From positions 1,558,088 through 1,622,087 of the forward strand of contig WBMV01004761.1 in NCBI GenBank assembly GCA_013396655.1: DNA of 64,000 bases. The letters run 5' to 3'. The stretch comes from Campylorhamphus procurvoides. Lineage: Eukaryota; Chordata; Aves; Passeriformes; Dendrocolaptidae. Positions within the stretch are counted from its first letter, which is position 1. The number at the start of each line of letters is the position of its first letter. Both the position numbers and the translations under genes were made by a program. Below are positions 1 to 17,885 of this stretch, piece by piece. Under the pieces are notes generated by a model, which saw only the letters and a list, made by a program, of their open reading frames with translations, ran no database searches and was not told the origin of the DNA.

Positions 1-3000
1 TTATTGTGGAGTGTTCTTTCCCCAACACACACATGAGTCTTCAAAATAAATGTCTTGCAGACTTCCTGTCTAGTTTTTGCCTAGGAGTGTACACTGGGCC
101 CTTAACAAATCTTGACACTCCTCGCAAAGACAAGGCAGCAAAGGAATTGGGCCAATATACAATCCAGTATTTGACTCCACAGAAACCAAAAGAAACTGCA
201 AATGTTAATATTCCCATGTACTTCACAAATGAAAGAACTAAAGGGAATTGCTGGTCTTTTCTGAACCTCTGCTCAGCGACAAGCACTCATCTGGTGACTG
301 CAAGCAGTCCTTGCAATTAAGAGAGCATTAACTATTTAGAGGACAGCTTTCTAACAGCAGAAAGCAATACTGTGGCATCACTTAAGAACCATCAGGAAAA
401 GTGAACTGACCCATGTGTAAATTTTTTATTTAAAAATAAAAAAAAAATGGTGAGCAGCTACTGATCCCAGTAAAATAGACAACATGCAACAAGCTATCTC
501 ACAACATGACCTTGGACAGACTGATACACTCGAAAATTGTCCATGTGATTGTAAGCCCCATCTCCAAGGCAGACTAAGAAACATTACTGAAATGTCATAC
601 TGCTCACAGAAAACTAAAGAATCCTTATAACAGCAAGGATGGACAGGCTTGTTCCCTGATTTTAAAGTAACCTGAAATAACAGATCAACAAATCAGAACA
701 ACAGATCAAAAAATCAGACATAATAATTATTAAAAAAGAGAATTAATGTGAATCTTCAGTCTAGGACAGATTTTTATCCTCTGTCTAATAAAATCCTAGA
801 TGTTCTATTTCATCTAAGCTCAAGTTATGGATACCAGTGCAATAGCAACCATAAAAATATAAACAATATAACTAAAGACTCAGAAAGCAGTTCTACTGAG
901 CCAGCTAACATGGTGGGCTGCTAGAAATGACTAGTTATAGGACAAGAGAGTACACTAGGTCCAGACTTCTGATCACCAGGATGTTCAGAAGAGTAAAAAA
1001 GTCAGGGCTTTTAAAGATCACTAGGTTGGGCAATCAAAAGCAAAAGTGTTTTCAATGTTTTCATTATTTCAAGTCCAACAGAGATTCACCTGCTTTCTTT
1101 CATAATGCTCTGGAATTGAACTATCAATTATCTGTCAGAATATACTTCTGCCAAGTTTTTTCTACATTTTACACAATACAGTACACAACATGACTGGGAG
1201 CTGAGCTAAAGGGTTTATCATATAAGCGTACTAAAAGCTGACTTGACCGAAGTTGGATCACAATCAGCACTGAGGGTGAAAGTCAGTTTTTTCCTCTGAG
1301 AACTCTTCGTATCAATCAGAAATTCCCTAATTACCTGTGAGACAATTGGGGCAGAAAGTAAAAATTCAAATCCATGACAAAGAGCACGGTATTTCCTCTT
1401 TGGGTCACTTAAAAGCATTTCAAGACTCATCTTTCTGCAGAAGACCTTCAAAGTCCATACACAGAGGTTTAGGAAATTCTTTGATTATCTGACATTAAAG
1501 CATTCTGCAACCTTTAATAACACTGCACTACTACTGCAATGATAGTCATGAATCCATCAGTTCAGTCCAGATATGAATGATAAGCCAGTAAAATGAAAAA
1601 ACATTGTGCTATCACGCCTGGTAACATATTATATGCCTGCACTGCTGCGTTTTGTAACTTCTCAGTGTCTGCAAGAAAAACAGAAATGTAAAAATCCCTT
1701 TAAAGGCATGTGAAAAGAAAATATCTCTACTTTTACTCTGTTTTAGTGTTTGCAGAAGACAATCCAGATGTGCTTAAACAGAGCCTGGAAATATCAATTA
1801 ACAGCACCTGGACAGTCTGGCAAGATGCCTGGCAAGTAAGAAGGGATATCTGAAATACTCTGATTAAACTAGCAGACAAATGGAGCTCACAACAGTCCAG
1901 AGTCGTTGCTGGTATAAGACACTGAACTCAAATCTAGAAATTCTCCTATTCTGTTTTCCAAGTGCTTAAGACTCCTCACGAACCAACTTAAGATCATATA
2001 AATCAACAGAAAGATCTCTTTGAGAAGTACTTCACCCAGATTAACAGTCACTCAAGTACACTCAAATGCAAGGTGTGCTGTAGCAAATTGCTAGATATTT
2101 GACAATATTCCCCATGTGATGAGAAAATAAACAAGCAGAAAATTCAGTACTAGGAGCAACAAGGCTTCATTATTATCTTTTTGCTTCATAATCAAATCAA
2201 AGAAAATAAGAGACAAGGAGATGAAGAAACTTTCTGCAATTTGAGGAATGAAGGAGACAACTTGAGCAGTATTATCAGTGAGTTTCAAACAGTTCAGACT
2301 GCTGATGGTGTCTTCAAAGAATTCAAGCATACAGTTGGATGGCAGAGTATCCCAATATTTTCTTTCCAGAGAACTGGAAACTTATTACAAGAAGCGTAAA
2401 CACCCTCAATGACTTCCAAGCTACAAAAGAGAATCTTACACTCTCATTTCCCCTTCTGCATCACATGAAACAGAATCAAAAAGAAACAGAGCTAGGTGTC
2501 CCTTGAGAGATTTCCAAGGCACCATAATCTGAAAAGAGACAACTGAGGATAAACAAGACTTCCCAGAAGGGAACTCTGACAGGCAGACAATGGCCTTGAA
2601 CTTGCTAGCACAGCTGAGCCTCGTGGGCTGGGATCTATTTAGTTCTAAATTTTATTGATGGAGAAGTAGCAGTTGAGGGCCCCTGGTGCTAGAGCAGCAT
2701 CTCTGTTTCCCCTGCAGGAACTGGTATATAGGTACAATGAACATGTCCTTCCCTCTACAGATTCAGAAGTCTGTATTTTGATTCCTATTAGGGCCTCTAC
2801 AGTAATTTAGAAGGCCTTAGCTAAAAAACCCAGTGCATTTTAGCAAAGGAGGCTCTGAAGCTATTGCTACATCAAACTAATCCAGAAAAACATACAGGAA
2901 CATCTGAGATGGTCACTGTCCATGTGACAGTACATTTCAGCTTCTGCCCAAGCTTCTCTGGGAATTACAGCACTCTCCCAGCTCAGTTTTCTTATTTTAT

Positions 3001-6000
3001 TTGTAAATACAAGGAACTGATAAATCAAATCTCTTTGTGAACACTAAGAGTCTCTCGAGATTACTCTGTAAGTTTGTTTAGATTACTTGGGATTTTTTTT
3101 TAACTCAGGAAAAGGCTCATCCATAGTGCTGTATTTGGAGATTGCTCATTTATGCTTTTTGGCTATCAGTGTTCAACTTGAAACTGAAACCACACAAATA
3201 TTTAAATGTCTAAGAGAGAAAATAAAGTACTTGACAGACTTGCATGACAGATTCAAAACTAGTCCTAACCACTAATAGCAAACAAACAAATGCATAACAT
3301 CCAGAAATCACAATTTTCCTTGCACTCCCAGTCTGGTTCTCTGAAACACACACCACACATACAACAGTCTTGATAGAATAAAAAGGACAACCTTGTGACC
3401 AGGTAAGACAGAGCTAAATGTAAGCATCACCTGATTTCCCCCCTACTTTTATTCACTACCATGCTCTGGGCTGTTGCAAATGATCACCTGCTCATCTTGG
3501 ATAGGCCTACAGGGCTCCTACAGGAAACAGATTATAAATCATCACCCACTTTCAAGACACAGATCTGATGAAGATTCAGTATAGGATAGTAATAATCATA
3601 ATCCTCACTGAACTCCTACCGCTTGGGCTCAGAACAGCAATCCCTGTATCATCCCATACGTTAGAGCAGTGCTGTTCATGTCGGAAAATGAAGTACACAG
3701 ACCACATCCAAATGTTCAGACCCAATCTATAACTACTGAACTGTCTTTTGGCTGTGAATCTTTTGCGTTGCTCTTTCACACACCAAAGAGCAATCTGCAC
3801 TTACGTTCTAGCAAAGGCAGCCTCCACTGCTCCACCAGATTCAGCATTCCATAGGTTCAATCTTTTCACAGAGAATGAGCTCAAAGCTTAATATATATTT
3901 CCGCAGTGAACTGTGACAGCAAATAAAAGCCACGCTGAGGCTTGGTGGCATTTCTTTTTCTCCTCTATCCTGCCTTGACAGGGTATTCTTTTCTTTGCTC
4001 TGCTTTCTAGAAAGAGAGGCCTGCTACGGTTTGTTTATCCTTGGGTAAAGAGCAACAGCATTTCTGTCCAACACAAATCTTTTGGCAGGGCAAAAGACCT
4101 GCAGCCTCAATTACCAAGGAGGACAAGCAGTCTCCCAGGAGAAGCAGTTTTAATTCCCAGAGACTCTATTTTTAGTTATAGCACCAGAAGTCCCTGAAGC
4201 AACAATATCCTTTGACCTGTCACTTATGGCAGGGGAGGGAGCAGGGACAGAGTTGGTCTACAGGTCTGAGTGTCCAACTACTACTACCCTACATTAAAAG
4301 AGCTCATGTACAGAGCAGGCAGACATCAGAGAGCAGCTGAATTTCCTTTTCCTTCTCTTCTCACAGACAAGCTGAAGCAAGAGAGAACAAGAAGGAACAG
4401 GGTTGCTAATAGGCCTGACAGATACTTACCACTAAGATGAACCAGATTTCTGCCAGTCTGAAAACATAACAAAATTCAACTAAAGTTTCTTCAAACTAAA
4501 CTGAGGTTATAATTTTTTTTTCCAGTAACATAATCATCAGCTCTACCGCACAGACAAAATTTGGGTAGATTGCAAGCTATTCTGCTGGTTTGTGTGAGGA
4601 GGAGTATAATCCATCTTTTACAGCCATGCTGTCACAGAGAAGACTGACACTAAAGGAAGTATACATGACTGAATATACGTAACAGAAGCAAAGCAGTATG
4701 TTATTTTCAAATAGTTACTATTTAGGTGAGAATTGCCATTAGCATTTTGAATTCTAAATCAAAACCTTTCCAAGGATCTTAACACAAAGTATAGAACCAC
4801 TTTGATTTACAGTTCACTTCTTTTTTTGTGCCTGAGAATTCAACAAAGATAACCAATTACAAAATAAGTCCTCTATTTATGCTCCTTCATCCACAATTTA
4901 AAAGCAATTACCAAATTCCAGCAATAGTTTGAAGAAATGAAGTTATTAATAAAAAAAAAAGCAAGTTAGGAGATGGCACGGTAGAAGAAGGGGAATTATA
5001 GAAGCAGAGTGATTGGAATTCTGAACAATGCAGGAAACACCAGAGAGGAGCCTCATTTTCCATGTAAGCGACCAACAGTAAAAGCAGCTGGCACTTTCTT
5101 AATAATTCTGCAAAACTTTTTTTTCAATTGCCCAAACGCTTAACCTTTACACACAACATACTAACTTACAAAAGGAAATCACTGATTTTTGTCCTGTTCT
5201 CTTCAGTCTGACATTGCAATACAGTTGCTGGTTTTCAAGGTGAGAGTACACACATTGCCTAGACTATGGCATTCCCATACAGTTCTTGGCATTACTGTAC
5301 CGTATTCACGCAGCAAACAACCTTTCAACACCACCACTCAAGCCTACATCATACCAGCGACACACAACTGTAAGGAGAACCTGAACATGGAAACAACGCA
5401 ACTGGTAGGAAGTGTATCTTTCTATGCTAAGGGCTGGACTCACAACATGCCAAATAACCTTAACCAGCACCCCCCCATCAATATTCTGACAAGTACCACA
5501 ATTTAAGAACCATTAATGAACAAGTAACTAAAGCTGTTAATTGCATATGGATCTTTTTCGACGGTAGCAGTTTATCAATGCTGTAAAAACACTAATGGTC
5601 AACACAAAGTTGTTTCACAGTTATGGAGATGCTACAGTCTTCGCCTCCACAAAGCCAGTACATAATCGTGCCTGCCGAACATAATAGCAGGGATACTATT
5701 ACTAGCACCAGAGACAGTCGAGATATTCAGCAATCTGAAGAACTATCCGAATATATATAAAAATGCATCATCAAATAACTTCACGAAGAATTCTGATCTT
5801 AAACAGTTCTAAGCTGTAAGACAACTGACACTTTTGAGAAGCCTTCCTAAGAAACCCTGAGTAAGGCTCAATAAATAAATTACTACAGTATCACATATCA
5901 ATAAGAACTAGAACTATGTCCGTCCTGCCCAACACACTGCTTCTGATCTTTGAAAGGTTCAGCGTGAAGTGATCCACAAGAACACCTGAAGAGCTAAAAT

Positions 6001-6151
6001 AATAAGAAAACCCACAACAAAAAAGCCTTACACATCACCGCCTTTTATCCCCATTTAACTTTTCAGTAACCACGCCAATACGTTTTACAGTAGAAAAACG
6101 CCTCGGCGCTGTCTACACGAGTATCTCTGTATCTCTGCCCCAGAGAGTAGA
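1..6151 (-). other. BIRC6: Part of BIRC6 intron 1
   Basis: This stretch lies downstream (minus strand) of the BIRC6 first coding exon. None of the expected second-exon protein could be recognised in any minus-strand frame, so it is read as intron 1 continuing past the window edge. It is AT-rich with short A and T runs. Open frames are short; the longest exon-like one, minus strand at about 2091-2370, is listed under findings. Assignment rests on position relative to exon 1. Confidence 0.7.
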
Positions 6152-6330
6152 AGCACAGAACCACAGAACCAATTAGGCTGGAAGAGACCTCTGAGATCTC
6201 CGACTCCCAGCCTCGGGCCGGACCCCACCACGTCGGCCAGACCACGGCACCCAGCGCCACTTCCACCCTTTCCCCCAGCACCCCCGGGACCAGCATCTCC
6301 CCCACCTCCCCCGGGCAGCGGAGCGCGCTC
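6152..6330 (-). mobile_element. CR1 LINE 3'-end fragment
   Basis: On the plus strand a doubled CACAGAAC block is followed by a stretch reading 'aattaggctggaagagacct', then a region resembling CR1 3' UTR consensus (accaccacgtcggcc, accacggcacccagcgcc, cacctccc, gggcagc). This is the reverse complement of a CR1 3' end, so the element points to the minus strand, the same as BIRC6. It lies in intron 1 about 130 bases from the exon 1 donor and is GC-richer than the copies elsewhere in the window. Only the 3' part is present, as is usual for 5'-truncated CR1 copies. Confidence 0.75.
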
Positions 6331-6406
6331 AGGACAGCAAAACAACACGGGGCGACAAAGACCCGGTGCGCTCCCCCACCCGCGGCAGGCAGGGTGGGAG
6401 CGGGCC

Positions 6407-6442
6407 NNNNNNNNNNNNNNNNNNNNNNNNNNNNNNNNNNNN
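6407..6442. other. Assembly gap (36 N)
   Basis: A run of 36 N lies 15 bases downstream of the BIRC6 exon 1 donor site, flanked on both sides by very GC-rich sequence. It falls inside intron 1 and does not remove coding sequence of exon 1. Its true length is unknown. Confidence 0.98.
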
Positions 6443-6457
6443 GCCGGCCGCGCTCAC

Positions 6458-6658
6458 CGCCGAGCGCCGACGCCTGCAGCGTGGCCCCCGAGGTGCCGTC
6501 GATGACTTTGATGGCGCCGCGCGCGGTCACGGCCAGGATGGCGTTGAGCGCCGGGTGGTAGCAGAGGCTGCACAGCCCGTCGGCGTCGCAGCGCAGGCAG
6601 CCGTCCCGCAGCAGCACCCACTCGCAGGAGCCCGGCCCGGGGCCGGGGCCGGGGCCGG
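6458..6658 (-). CDS. BIRC6: BIRC6 first coding exon (5' part missing)
   Basis: BIRC6 (Apollon/BRUCE) is a giant cytosolic/trans-Golgi inhibitor-of-apoptosis protein with an N-terminal BIR domain, a WD40-like region and a C-terminal ubiquitin-conjugating domain; it ubiquitinates caspases, SMAC and other targets. The minus strand encodes near-identity to the mammalian N-terminus: the blocks EWVLLRDGC, CDADGL, YHPALNAILAVT, IKVIDGTSGATLQASAL are readable in order over 57 residues. The exon ends after the first base of a codon at 6458, with donor GTGAGC from 6457. Upstream it runs through a Gly-Pro repeat into an ambiguous base at 6659; the mammalian N-terminal stretch before this is not recognisable, so no start codon is assigned. 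An open frame does continue to an ATG at 6713, but that part shows no similarity to BIRC6. Only this exon lies in the window. Confidence 0.93.
6631..6658. repeat. GGGGCC-type hexanucleotide repeat
   Basis: About three GGGGCC units plus partial units run up to the single N at 6659. On the BIRC6 strand the repeat encodes alternating Gly-Pro. The adjoining ambiguous base suggests the array length was not resolved. Confidence 0.85.
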
Positions 6659-6659
6659 N

Positions 6660-9600
6660 CCCCGCGCAGGACACGCGTGGTGTTTTGGTACCCGAGGGAT
6701 GTCGCTTTTCCACTTAATAAAAACTTTTCGTATTTTGTTAAGATTTTCCAACTTTCACCCACCAGAATACTGTTCGTATAACTCAGCCTACCTGGACGCA
6801 TCTTGTTATCTCCCCTAGGCATTGTTTTATCTAAGTGCCGTGGTAGGCTAAAATACTCTCACAAAGCTTTTAGGCTACTGATGGACTTAAGTATCTTTTT
6901 CAAATATAATTAAGTTTCCGACAGCATACTTTTATTAGAAGGGCCCAAATTACCACAGGCTGCTGTAGCAGGAAAATGATTTAAGAAATACAATGTGTAA
7001 AGAAACCCTGAAAGAACAAAACCAAACCAAACCCCCAAGAGCATTTTGTGCCACCCTGGCTAATCAAAACTGTCCTGGAAGTAAAACAAGAAACTTTTAA
7101 ATCTGCTTTACTACTTCAAGCGAGGCACTGGGGATAGTGGTAAAATTTACAGCAGGTCTCAACCTGCATGTCATCTCCACATCACAGCAATTATTTCATT
7201 CATTCTTCAAGTAAGTATAACTTTTCTGATAAACAGCAGAGTATGTCTGATGGGTAGAAGAGGGAGCAGGACACATACATGTGTAGCTGCTCTGCAGAAA
7301 TCATCCAAAAAGCATGTCTAACTGAAGTGTGATACCCATGTCTTCACCTCGAAAGGAAGTCTTGCATCTTAAGCAATTTTTTGCTAGATGAGTGTACTCC
7401 AAGTTTCCAGTTTTAACAGACTGAAATAGTATATATATTATCACAAAAACTTATTTATAGCTTCAAAGCTATTGATGCTTATGTACAGCATCAATATATA
7501 TTGGTGACATGTACAAGAATATAGATAGTGTCTTAATTCATCAATATAAATTATTCAGTATTAATTCAGTAAATATAAATGAGCTTCATACATTCTGTAA
7601 ACAAGTTTAATTCAAAATTTTTATAAAATACATCTTGTATTTACACACATACCTCATCTAAAAATATGAGTTTGTTGAATGCAAAGTTATTACAAACTAT
7701 CAGAACCATTTGAGAGCTGTTTGTACATATTTCTTGCACAGCATATGCAAAAGGTGACCCTAGAGATATTAAGATTAAAAGGTGCAAATCTGCAATTGTG
7801 TACAAAATATGTAGTATGTTAAGTGCATATCTACATTGCATATTACACATGTGCCAGGTCTGTGGAAAGGAACATTTAAAATTGCAACTATAAATTTCAC
7901 AGAACATTACTGTAGAAGAAACTGAGGTACTTGGAGATTCAATCGAACACTCTTGTATCCTTTCAATATTCCTAGTCATTTCAGATGCACAGGATCCATT
8001 CCGGACATCTCATGAACAACTATGCAAAGACAAACTAAGCTTAAAGCTCTCTGACAGAGACCACCTAAATGTGTCCTTGCCCTTCACCTTTGTGGGGATG
8101 GTAGTTAAACATGTACTCACACAGTATGGGTGGAGTCTCATAATACTAGTTAGATATTCCTGTTAAAAAAAGCAATGTAAGTAATGAAAAAATAATAAAA
8201 AAAAGATGTAAGACCAGATTATTACGCAATATTCCAAAGCTAATATACTTTTCTTAAATACACTAGTTTGACTCTGCAGTATTTCTACCAGAACTTCTGC
8301 ACAAGTCAAAAACCAGGTGAAAAGTCGCTCGCTCTACCAGTTTTCTTCTTTTATATACTACAAGCTTGAGTATTACACTACAATTTATGTCCAGCATTAA
8401 TTTCAAGTAGTTCCGTATAAAGCCAACACACGCATCAGCCAGGAAAGCAGACTGAATAAGCAAAAGGTTTGTGGGAGAGTTAGAATTTAATTATATATTT
8501 TGCATCAGTAATGACTGGTAAAAATAAGTTACCAAGATGGCAAGTTACACAGTCTAAAAAGCTGAAAAACCACAGTTCTGACATGGAAATATGTCCATCA
8601 GGGACCAAAGACAGCCCTTGATACTACCTTGTCATGGCTGATTTTTATTTGCAGCATTACAAAAAGAAAAAAGGGGGAGGGGGGGGATGCTTTTTTTCTG
8701 TTACCAAAAAAAAATTAAAAATAAATAAATTAAGAAACTTAAGAGCTATTTGTTAATACTAAATACTGAAGATTGCAAATGCCTAAGTTAGTACCATGCA
8801 AAGTGAACTTCAGTGGACTTCCCTTGTGAAGAAATATTACCATAAGGACCATTACATAAGCAATCAACACAGTACACAGGAAATATTTAACATGTCATCG
8901 CATTATTACATAATCCTTGGAGAGTCAAAATTAGCAAGACTAACTGTTACTAAGGCTGTAATTCTGCCTTGTTTAGTGGAGGGAGAATCTGGACTTCCAA
9001 ATCTTTATTTCTCTTTACAAGGGATTAATATTATTGGTAGGAAAAAAATGGATGCATGTTAAATACCGTGCTATTAAAAGCAAAACAGAGCAAGATGTTG
9101 TAAAACATAGTTAGGGAAGCATCATTTTTATTTTGTCATCATAAAATAACATTGTTTAAAGATCACATAAATTTGATAGATCATCTTTTTTCTCCAACAT
9201 TAAGCCAACAGTAGAGTTGAGAAAGGTGTTCACCCATTTCTCCGTAAATTTATACTTTCAAGTAAAATAATTTGATTCTCTATGCATTTTAATTAATTAT
9301 GTCACGCAGTAAATATCTTGCTCCTTTGGTAAGAGATAGTAAATGAAGACTTCAAATACTTGTATCTTCAATTTTTAAAAATCCAATATACATCCTTAAC
9401 CAAGGAGTATTTACGGTACACACAAGCCATAGATACAAAATACACAGTATATACATGTTTTGAAAACAAATTGGAATTTATAAAAACTCAACAGCCAAAT
9501 GAAAGTAATTGAGGCACTAAATTAAAAGTATCTTTTTGTCTTGATTATACAGACTATTCTGTGAACAATCAGGACTGTTTCATAAATATATATTATCTAC

Positions 9601-10015
9601 AGAATTTGCTGTGCCAAAAAAAGCCAGCTGTGTTTAAGCTCAAAAGAAAAATTGCACTTTGAGATTTTTACAGTTAACTTCTCATTTTTTTCTTCTTGAA
9701 TATAGTAATATGGTCCCAGTGCTTTTGGCACAGGTATTGAGTTGTGGTTTTACTACGCTTTGTTATAAAACACAAGGTTCTTTTATTTTGTTCATTAAAA
9801 TCTGAAGAGTCTTAAACAAACCTAGAACTTTGATACAAATCTATATAGCTACAATTGCTTCATTAAATAATATACACAAATATGCTTTCAATCTTAAAAC
9901 ATCTTGACAACTGGATACAAAACAGTCACTTGTATTATCTCCAGCCTCCTCAATCTTACACATTATCAGTCTGCAAGTGACTAAAATATGGTTTCTGGCC
10001 ACATCTTACACTAGA
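6660..10015. other. YIPF4-BIRC6 intergenic region, including YIPF4 3' UTR
   Basis: No further coding exon was recognised. The half nearer 10,015 should be YIPF4 3' UTR, because the stop codon is at 10,016-10,018 and transcription runs toward lower coordinates. The part next to 6660 would be expected to hold the BIRC6 promoter, but the sequence is AT-rich rather than CpG-rich right after 6690. A G-run (about 8672-8686) and several A or T runs are the only low-complexity features. Confidence 0.6.
9782..9787 (-). terminator. YIPF4: Candidate YIPF4 polyadenylation signal
   Basis: The minus strand reads AATAAA 229 bases past the YIPF4 stop codon, followed within about 20 bases by a GT-rich stretch (ccttgtgtttt), the usual order for a poly(A) site. 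Other minus-strand AATAAA hexamers at 9128-9133, 9005-9010, 8644-8649 and 6931-6936 are alternatives for a longer 3' UTR. Sequence alone does not choose between them. Confidence 0.3.
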
Positions 10016-16802
<6,787 letters not shown>

Positions 16803-17004
16803 TCAGGGCAAACAGTAGGTTTATAGAGCAAGTCTCCTGTCACCCACAAGGCTTCCTGAAGCCATGACTAGCAAGGGAACAGTTTGTCCACAATAAAGCA
16901 GCACCATATCTTCATCCCACATTCAGTAACTGGTGTCACACAGTTAGATTTGTTAAATAACTCGAAAATAAATTACATGAGAAGAGAAAACATACACAAC
17001 ATGC

Positions 17005-17116
17005 CCAGGCCAGGCTGGATAACCTGGTCTAGTGGAAGTTGTCCCTGCCCATGGCAGGGGGTTTGGAACTAGTTGATCTTTGAGGTCCCTTCCAACCTGA
17101 AGCATTCATGATTCTA
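17005..17116 (+). mobile_element. CR1 LINE 3'-end fragment
   Basis: The sequence follows the CR1 3' UTR consensus in sense orientation: ataacctggtctagtggaag, tgtccctgcccatggcaggg, gttggaact-like, gatctttgaggtcccttcc, ending in a degenerate ATTCATGATTCTA terminal repeat. Only about 110 bases of the 3' end remain. It is antisense to YIPF4 within intron 2. Confidence 0.9.
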
Positions 17117-17827
17117 ATATCCTAGCAGTCTGCATTAAGACAGCAGGTCTGTTTTCCTGACACACAAGAACATATGACACATTCATATCATTCTAACTCC
17201 TTAAAAGTCAAAGACGTGCATGCACAAAAGTAGAATGCCTGTGTATTCCTATGCCAGGCAATTTGCCATGAGGGCACTTACTATGGAAATTTTATTTAAA
17301 ATTTTACAAGAAAGAATGCCATTACATTCACTATTCTTAAACCACTCCAAATACATCAGGTAAAACCAATTTTTTAAAATAAAACTCAGTTTGACTTCCT
17401 TCAACAACAGCAGTTTACAGCAGCCTAGTTTATGCCAATTGTTTAACCTCTGACTTGATTCCAGTATGGGTAAAAATGAATAAAAGCCTTTAAAACTAGC
17501 AGTAAAATCTATCAACAGATCTTGCTCTTCTCTGATTGCCTTCTCTCCTTCCTTCTACACACTTCATGCTACATGCTCTCTGTAAGCAACTACAAATTGA
17601 CCAGAAGGCTATTCTGTATAGGAGACTCTTAACTGGGACATCTTGCCCTGATTGTCCTAGCATCATGGGAAGAAATCAGGGTTTCCAAGTAAGGGGCAAT
17701 CTGTACAGAACCTCAGATTGAGGAACTCTGAAGAGCTGCAAGACACTACCAGCAGATATCCTGCCCTCCAGTAGATATCCTGCTCTACATTTAAGAGCAC
17801 AATCAAGAAAAATGTGGAATCATATCC

Positions 17828-17885
17828 TAAGTTAGGTTGGACTTGATGACCTCAGAGGTCTTTTCCAACCCAGTTAATTCTGTGA
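17828..17885 (+). mobile_element. CR1 LINE 3'-end remnant
   Basis: A short remnant reads taggttggacttgatgacct, then cagaggtcttttccaaccca and ends AATTCTGTGA, the typical CR1 3' terminus with one terminal repeat unit. More diverged and shorter than the copy 700 bases away; the upstream boundary is unclear. Confidence 0.8.

Noticed and set aside
1218..1451. Minus-strand segment with good splice-like borders (YRALCHGFEFLLSAPIVSQ before a gtaatt donor)
   Set aside because: It does not match any part of BIRC6 that I recognise and is short; kept as a chance exon-like stretch unless RNA shows otherwise.
1757..1850. Plus-strand exon-like segment (acceptor gttttag, frame VFAEDNPDVLKQSLEISINS, donor gtaag)
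   Set aside because: It is only about 30 codons, lies antisense in BIRC6 intron 1, has no neighbouring exon of the same kind, and such acceptor-donor pairs are common by chance.
2091..2370. A relic of NLRC4, which neighbours YIPF4 in mammals
   Set aside because: The likeness is limited to a few residues, and the location (BIRC6 intron 1) is on the wrong side of YIPF4 for NLRC4 synteny.
6366..6822. Plus-strand and alternative-frame open frames over BIRC6 exon 1
   Set aside because: They overlap the well-supported BIRC6 frame and exist because of GC-rich, stop-poor sequence and N runs.
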